Source of the DNA: Bog-756 sp963837805
GTDB lineage: Bacteria; Actinomycetota; Acidimicrobiia; Acidimicrobiales; RAAP-2
Length of the DNA: 64,000 nt
Reading direction: 5' to 3'
NCBI GenBank assembly: GCA_963837805.1
Contig: CAWIOU010000035.1
Span: forward strand, 62,001-126,000
Shown in pieces: positions 59,389 through 64,000 of this stretch. The translations under genes and the position numbers were made by a program. The notes under the pieces were generated by a model. The model was given only the letters and a program-made list of their open reading frames with translations, was not told the DNA's origin and made no database searches. Every line of letters begins with the position of its first letter. Position 1 is the first letter of the stretch.

Positions 59389-59398
59389 TCGGGCAACC

Positions 59399-59776
59399 TC
59401 AGCTGTAGTCCACCTGGCCAGCACCCGGCGTCCCGATGGCAAAGGCCAGACCCCGAAGCGGGGCGTTCTTGCTGGCCGGCCAGATGCTGTGGGTGGTGTC
59501 GGGTGGGGTGTACACCAGATCGCCGGTGTGGACCTCGCGCTCCTCGTCGGCGATCTTCATGATCCCGTGGCCGGCCAGGATGTAATAGAACTCGTGGGTC
59601 GGGTGGGAGTGGGCCTCGACGGCCCCGCCGCCGGCGATCTCCCACTCGCTGACCAGTTCGAGGAACCCGCCCTCGGTCGCCGCCCGCATCTCCTGGGGCG
59701 GGACCAACCACCAGACCGGGGTGGTGCCGTTGTGCTCGATGACCGGGGCCACGCCTTCGTTCGATCGGATGTCCAT
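59399..59776 (-). CDS. Cupin-domain protein
   Basis: A 125-residue single-cupin protein: GGAVEAHSHPTHEFYYILAGHGIMKIADEEREVHTGDLVYTPPDTTHSIWP contains cupin motif 1 (HSHPTHEFYYILAG) and motif 2 (GDLVYTPPDTTH), with three His and one Glu for a metal. It may be an isomerase, a dioxygenase or a sensor. An excellent ribosome binding site (AAAGGAG) precedes ATG 59776. It is the first gene of a cupin-AKR operon. Confidence 0.88.
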   Translation of the reverse strand: MDIRSNEGVAPVIEHNGTTPVWWLVPPQEMRAATEGGFLELVSEWEIAGGGAVEAHSHPTHEFYYILAGHGIMKIADEEREVHTGDLVYTPPDTTHSIWPASKNAPLRGLAFAIGTPGAGQVDYS

Positions 59777-59884
59777 GGCGGGATCTCCTTTGACCGCTCA
59801 TCGCAGAAACTGTAGTGGCGTGCCCTCAACCGGGACCACCGGCGCCGTGCCGACAGGGCGACGACGGCGCAGGCCCCACCTCGC

Positions 59885-60871
59885 TCAGCCGTGCTGCCAG
59901 AACCGGCCCTGGAGGCTCCGCATCCCCGGCAGGGCGACCCGGTCGAGCCGGGCCAGATCGTCCCCGTCGATGCTCCAACCCAGAGCGCCGGCGTTCTCCT
60001 CGGCCTGGGCCCGGTTCTTGGCGCCCGGTATCGGGACGGCCCCCTTGGCCATGACCCAGTTCAGAGCCACCTGGCTCGGGAGCTTCCCCCCGTACTTCTC
60101 GCCGATGCGCCGCAGTTCGGCGACCACGCCGTCGACCACCTCCATCGGATGATTGGAGAAGTTGCGCTTGCCGGGGGGAGGGTTGGAGGCGGTGTACTTG
60201 CCGGTGAGGCGGCCCTGGCCGATCGGCGAGTAGGCCATGGGGAGCACCCCCAACTCGGTGCACGTCCCGAGCAGACCGGACGTCTCCGGTGACCGCCGGA
60301 GCAAGGAGAACTCGATCTGATTGGTGGCCAGCTGCATCCCGTGGTCGCGCAGGGCGGCAGCCATCGACCGGGTCTCCTTGGCCGAGTAGTTCGACACGCC
60401 CACCGCCTTGACCAGTCCCTCCTGGTGGGCCGCGGCCAGGGCCTCGGCCAGAACGGCATGGGATCGGAGGCTGATGGGTCCGTGGAGCTGGTAGAGGTCG
60501 ACGGCGGGGAGACCCAGCCGGCCCAATGAGGCCCGCAGCGATTTCATGAGCGCGCCGCGTACCTCCAGCTTCCACGGGGACGGCATGAATTTGGAGGCGA
60601 TGACGACCGAACCCGCCCGCTCGGGGTCCTCGGCCAACAGGCCGCCGATGATCCGCTCGCTCTCGCCGCTGCCGTACACCTCGGCGGTGTCGAACAGGGT
60701 GACGCCGGCATCGATCGAGGCCCGCCAGGCGTCCCGGATCGACTCCTGGGTGAGGCCGGTGTCGTAGCCGCCCATGCCCCAGGTGGACCGGTCCCCCCAG
60801 GCCCAGGTGCCCACCCCGAGGGGCGGGATGGAAACGTCGGTGCCTCTGAGGGTGTAGCGCTCCGGGATCAT
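59885..60871 (-). CDS. Aldo/keto reductase (YajO/Tas-like)
   Basis: A 328-residue aldo-keto reductase of the larger AKR11/12-like type. It shows LGVGTWAWGDRSTWG, the catalytic Asp/Tyr in TLFDTAEVYGSGESE, Lys in VIASKFMPSPW, His in LYQLHGPIS, and a coenzyme site in KGAVPIPGAKNRAQAEENAGALGW. The start is ATG 60871; the frame is open upstream but overlaps the divergent monooxygenase gene. It is distinct from the AKR at 58525 and not part of that operon (108-nt gap with a separate promoter region). Confidence 0.92.
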   Translation of the reverse strand: MIPERYTLRGTDVSIPPLGVGTWAWGDRSTWGMGGYDTGLTQESIRDAWRASIDAGVTLFDTAEVYGSGESERIIGGLLAEDPERAGSVVIASKFMPSPWKLEVRGALMKSLRASLGRLGLPAVDLYQLHGPISLRSHAVLAEALAAAHQEGLVKAVGVSNYSAKETRSMAAALRDHGMQLATNQIEFSLLRRSPETSGLLGTCTELGVLPMAYSPIGQGRLTGKYTASNPPPGKRNFSNHPMEVVDGVVAELRRIGEKYGGKLPSQVALNWVMAKGAVPIPGAKNRAQAEENAGALGWSIDGDDLARLDRVALPGMRSLQGRFWQHG

Positions 60872-60970
60872 CGCTGTACGGTACCCGCCGCTGCCCGGGT
60901 CGGCACGGTGACGACGGCCCGGCGACTCGACGGCGCCCGGCCGACCCCGGGGTTGTGATGGACTCATCGC

Positions 60971-62428
60971 ATGGATCGGGACGGACGCCACCTGCGGTTT
61001 GCGGTGATCGGCGGGGGGATGGCCGGAATCCTCAGTGCCATCAAGCTGCGCGATGCCGGGCTCACCGACTTCACCGTCTACGAGAAGGCCGACCGCCTCG
61101 GGGGGACGTGGCGGGAGAACACCTATCCGGGACTCTCCTGCGACGTGCCGTCCCATCTGTACTCGTACTCGTTCGCCCTCACCCCCGAGTGGAGCCACCG
61201 GTTCTCACCGGGCCCGGAGATCCGCGCCTACTTCGAGCAGGTGGCCGAAGATCACGGCGTCGTGCCCCACGTGCGGTTCGATGATCCGGTCACGTCGTGC
61301 GTGTTCTCGAACGGACGGTGGTCGGTGACCACGGCCTCCGGGCACCACGACGAGGTCGACGTGGTCATCGCCGCGACGGGCGTGCTCCATCATCCCCGGT
61401 ATCCCGACATCGAGGGGATCGACCGGTTCGCAGGGACTGTCTTCCACAGCGCCCGCTGGGATCCCGACGTGCAGCTCGACGGCGCCCGGATCGGGATCAT
61501 CGGGACCGGGTCGACCGCGGTGCAGATCGTGACCGCGGTGGTCGATCGCGTCGCCCATCTTTCCCTGTTCCAACGCACCGCCCAGTGGGTGATGCCCCAG
61601 GAGAACCCCGCCTACCCGAGGGAGAAGCGGGAGGCGTGGCGGGACGATCCCGAGAGTCTCACCCGCACCCGTCAGGAGCTCTCCGACATGTTCGATCTGT
61701 TCTCCAATGCGGTGGTGGATGTCGAGTCGGCCGAGATCAAGATGATCGAGCAGGGATGTCTGGCCAACCTCGAGGACAACGTGCGCGATCCGGTCCTCCG
61801 GGAGAGGCTGCGTCCCGACCACCGCGCCGCCTGCAAGCGTCTGATCATCTCCCCCGACTTCTACGACGCCATCCAACACCCCAACGCCGAACTGGTCACC
61901 GAGGCCATCGAGGGGATCGAAGCCGGCGGCGTCCGTACCCGGGACGGCCGCTTCCACGAGCTCCACGTCCTGGTGCTGGCCACCGGGTTCAAGGCCGACT
62001 CCTTCATGCGGCCGATGGAGGTCGTCGGGCGGAACGGCCTCACCCTCGACCGGGCCTGGACCCCGCGCCCGGAGGCCTACCTCTCGGTGTCCATCCCCGG
62101 GTTTCCCAATCTCTTCATGCTCAACGGGCCGAACGGACCCATCGGGAACTTCTCGCTGATCGAGGTGGCTGAGCTCCAGTTCGGCTACATCATGCAGCTG
62201 GTCGACCGCCTCCGGTCCGGTGACTGCCGGGAGATCTGCGCCACGCCCCAGGCGTTGGCCGAGTTCGAGCAGGCCCGCGACGAGGCCGCCCACCGGACGG
62301 TCTGGGTCACCGGTTGTCAGAGCTGGTACCTCGACGACCGGGGCCTGCCGACGGGCTGGCCGTGGTCGTTCCCCCGGTTCCGCCAGGAGATGAGGGCCCC
62401 GGACCCGGCGGCCTACGAGTGCTCCTGA
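60971..62428 (+). CDS. Flavin-containing monooxygenase, Baeyer-Villiger type
   Basis: A 485-residue FAD/NADPH enzyme. FAVIGGGMAGILSA is the FAD Rossmann motif (GGGMAG, 14-19) and IGIIGTGSTAVQI the NADPH motif (178-183). Between them FAGTVFHSARWD (153-164) matches the FxGxxxHxxxW(P/D) fingerprint of type I Baeyer-Villiger monooxygenases. It would insert oxygen next to a ketone to form an ester or lactone. Length is slightly short of typical ~500-550. It is divergent from an aldo-keto reductase, which might supply or consume the ketone. Confidence 0.92.
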   Translation: MDRDGRHLRFAVIGGGMAGILSAIKLRDAGLTDFTVYEKADRLGGTWRENTYPGLSCDVPSHLYSYSFALTPEWSHRFSPGPEIRAYFEQVAEDHGVVPHVRFDDPVTSCVFSNGRWSVTTASGHHDEVDVVIAATGVLHHPRYPDIEGIDRFAGTVFHSARWDPDVQLDGARIGIIGTGSTAVQIVTAVVDRVAHLSLFQRTAQWVMPQENPAYPREKREAWRDDPESLTRTRQELSDMFDLFSNAVVDVESAEIKMIEQGCLANLEDNVRDPVLRERLRPDHRAACKRLIISPDFYDAIQHPNAELVTEAIEGIEAGGVRTRDGRFHELHVLVLATGFKADSFMRPMEVVGRNGLTLDRAWTPRPEAYLSVSIPGFPNLFMLNGPNGPIGNFSLIEVAELQFGYIMQLVDRLRSGDCREICATPQALAEFEQARDEAAHRTVWVTGCQSWYLDDRGLPTGWPWSFPRFRQEMRAPDPAAYECS

Positions 62429-62486
62429 CCCAGCGGAGGCCTGAAACCGGTCACCAAGTGGACAGTTTCGGGGGGATACTGGTCCC

Positions 62487-63464
62487 ATGCGTGCCGACCG
62501 CCTGGTGGCCACCCTCCTGCTGCTGCAGCGACGCAAGCGGGTCACCGCCGCCGAAGTCGCCGCCGAGCTGGAGATCTCCGAGCGCACGGCCCGACGCGAC
62601 CTCGAGGCGCTGTCGGCCGCCGGTATCCCCGTCTACTCCCAGCAGGGCCGGGGCGGCGGATGGGCCCTGGTCGGAGGGGCCCGCACCGATCTCTCCGGCC
62701 TGACCGCAACCGAGGCCCGGGCCCTGTTCCTGGTGGCCGGGCCGTCGGCTTCGGCCACCCCGGAGCTGAAGGCGGCCCTGCGCAAGCTGGTCCACGCCCT
62801 GCCCGAGCCCTTTCGGGTCGAGGCCGAATCGGTGGCCACTTCGATCATGGTGGACCCGGACGGGTGGGGGCGGGCCCGCCGGATGGACCGGCCTCCGTAT
62901 CTCGAGGTGCTGCAGGCGGCGACCATCACCGGCCGACAGGTCAGGCTCGGCTACGCCGGGCGTGACGGAACGGCCACGACCCGGATCGTCCACCCCCTCG
63001 GGCTGGTGGTCAAGGCGATGGTCTGGTACCTCATCGCCGGTACCGACAAGGGTCTCCGAACCTTCCGGGTCGACCGGGTCTCCGACGTGGAGCGGACCGA
63101 CGATCCGGTGGACCGCCCGCCCGATTTCGACCTGGAGGCGGCGTGGGAGAACATCAGGGTAGCCGTCGACGAGCTGCGGTCCCCGGTCCACGTCGAAGCA
63201 GTGGCCGACCCGGAGATCGTCCCGGCGCTGCGCTGGATGTTCGACCGTCAGATCACCGTCGGCACCCCGCGGGCGGACGGCCGGATCCCCATCACCATCG
63301 GTGGCCACCGGGTCGAGAGCATCGCCGCCCACCTGGCCGGCTTCGGAGCCAGGGTCGAGGTCACCGCTCCCGCGTCAGCGCTCGTCCAGCTGGCCGAGAT
63401 CGGCCAGGAACTCTCTGCCGCCTACGACGGGTCCGGGGGGCGCCTGGTCAGGGACGGACAGTAG
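62487..63464 (+). CDS. HTH-WYL transcriptional regulator (YafY type)
   Basis: A 325-residue regulator with an N-terminal DeoR-like helix-turn-helix (RKRVTAAEVAAELEISERTARRDLEALSAAGIPVYSQQGRGGGWAL), a WYL domain (~135-215: ITGRQVRLGYAGRDG, HPLGLVVKAMVWYLIAGTDKGLRTFRVDRV) with the W-Y-L-type motif as WYL, and a C-terminal WCX domain. WYL domains bind nucleic-acid or nucleotide ligands. No obvious target gene is coupled; the upstream monooxygenase is on the same strand 58 nt before. Confidence 0.93.
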   Translation: MRADRLVATLLLLQRRKRVTAAEVAAELEISERTARRDLEALSAAGIPVYSQQGRGGGWALVGGARTDLSGLTATEARALFLVAGPSASATPELKAALRKLVHALPEPFRVEAESVATSIMVDPDGWGRARRMDRPPYLEVLQAATITGRQVRLGYAGRDGTATTRIVHPLGLVVKAMVWYLIAGTDKGLRTFRVDRVSDVERTDDPVDRPPDFDLEAAWENIRVAVDELRSPVHVEAVADPEIVPALRWMFDRQITVGTPRADGRIPITIGGHRVESIAAHLAGFGARVEVTAPASALVQLAEIGQELSAAYDGSGGRLVRDGQ

Positions 63465-63544
63465 GAAGGTCGGTGAGCGAGGACCGGTCGGGCCGCACGA
63501 CCGGTCGGGCCGCCGCGGTCGGCTCGGCGTCCCCGACCGGAGGC

Positions 63545-63985
63545 TCATCCATCGCTGTCGGCGTGACCCGAGTCCCGACCGATCTCGATCAGCGCAGCCA
63601 GCGTGGCCCGGGTACCCGTCACCCGGTTCGCTCCCACCCGGTCCGCCAGCTCGGCGTCCACTCGATCGGCCGCCGACCGGGTGGCCGACGCCGCCATGGC
63701 GCCCCGTTCGGTCAGGGTGACGGTCATCCGCCGCCGGTCCTCGGGGTCGGGGGACCGGTCGAGGTAGCCCCGCAGGACCAGTGTGTCGACCAGCTGGCCG
63801 GCGGCCTGCTTGGACACCCCGAGCCCGGTGATGATCTCGGCCAACGGCGATCCGTTGCGGGCGATGGAGCCCAGCACATAGATGCCGTTCCGCGGGACAT
63901 CACCGCATCCGACCTCGTCGAGGGCCTGGCGCATGGCCGATCCGTAGGTGGTCCGGGCGGCGCGGATCAGGGCCGGGAGGCTCAC
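63545..63985 (-). CDS. MarR-family transcriptional regulator
   Basis: A 146-residue MarR protein: GIYVLGSIARNGSPLAEIITGLGVSKQAAGQLVDTLVLRGYLDRSPDPEDRRRMTVTLTERG holds the winged helix-turn-helix including the DxRxx wing. A GTG at 63985 with GGGAG 4 nt upstream is the probable start, although the frame stays open to the window edge. Its target is likely the divergent gene beyond the window. Confidence 0.88.
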   Translation of the reverse strand: MSLPALIRAARTTYGSAMRQALDEVGCGDVPRNGIYVLGSIARNGSPLAEIITGLGVSKQAAGQLVDTLVLRGYLDRSPDPEDRRRMTVTLTERGAMAASATRSAADRVDAELADRVGANRVTGTRATLAALIEIGRDSGHADSDG

Positions 63986-64000
63986 GTCGCTCCCGCTGTA

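Overview
The window is a GC-rich (roughly 70%) actinobacterial chromosome segment, most likely from class Acidimicrobiia. The clearest pointer to that class is a fragment of the 'GYWLVASDGG...FGDAPFHGS' beta-propeller-type repeat common in secreted proteins of that class. The frequent GTG/TTG starts, 1-4 nt gene overlaps, a HemQ-type coproheme decarboxylase and leaderless promoters fit a Gram-positive actinobacterium. This placement is inferred; no rRNA is present.

Layout. 1-3.1 kb: a truncated SGNH hydrolase, a DUF6186-like membrane protein, and a YcaQ-like DNA glycosylase operon. 3.1-13.7 kb (minus strand): a phosphate-uptake (pst) operon in the order secreted-domain protein, pstC, pstA, pstS, giant PstS-like protein, secreted domain plus sortase-like module, pstB. 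14-18.7 kb (plus): lone groEL under a perfect CIRCE element, hemQ, larE, a NIL-domain protein and a methyltransferase. 18.7-28.3 kb: a tiny Cys protein, NUDIX, two GNATs, a second methyltransferase, an ion permease, an FKBP lipoprotein, an HNH/DUF222 protein, larC-larB and pheA. 28.4-32.8 kb: a small island at a tRNA-Ser gene with an IS481 element, an IS remnant, a MarR fragment, a TetR/VOC pair, an aminoglycoside-type phosphotransferase and the propeller-repeat fragment. 32.8-47.9 kb: assorted metabolic and regulatory genes, several as regulator-target pairs. 48-50.2 kb: a cobalamin riboswitch driving a secreted alpha/alpha-barrel protein, then a small zinc-finger protein. 50.2-64 kb: ArsR/SRPBCC pair, FAD oxidase, Fur-family (Nur-like) regulator with a nickel/cobalt permease, acyltransferase, MFS exporter, two aldo-keto reductases, cupin, Baeyer-Villiger-type monooxygenase, WYL and MarR regulators.

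How it works together. Three loci converge on nickel: NiCoT permease with a Nur-type box, plus larE and larB/larC for the nickel-pincer cofactor; larA is not in the window. The pst operon carries extra cell-surface modules, including a sortase fold that has lost its catalytic His and Cys. Several regulators sit next to the genes they probably control, with an operator-like palindrome inside a consensus promoter.

Caution on sequence quality. Nine apparent frameshifts break or fuse genes in the first 29 kb (pstC, the giant PstS-like gene twice, the sortase-fusion junction, larB twice, pheA twice, the transposase). Every one is repaired by deleting a single base, mostly in short G/C runs. That one-directional pattern suggests residual insertion errors in the assembly rather than gene decay.
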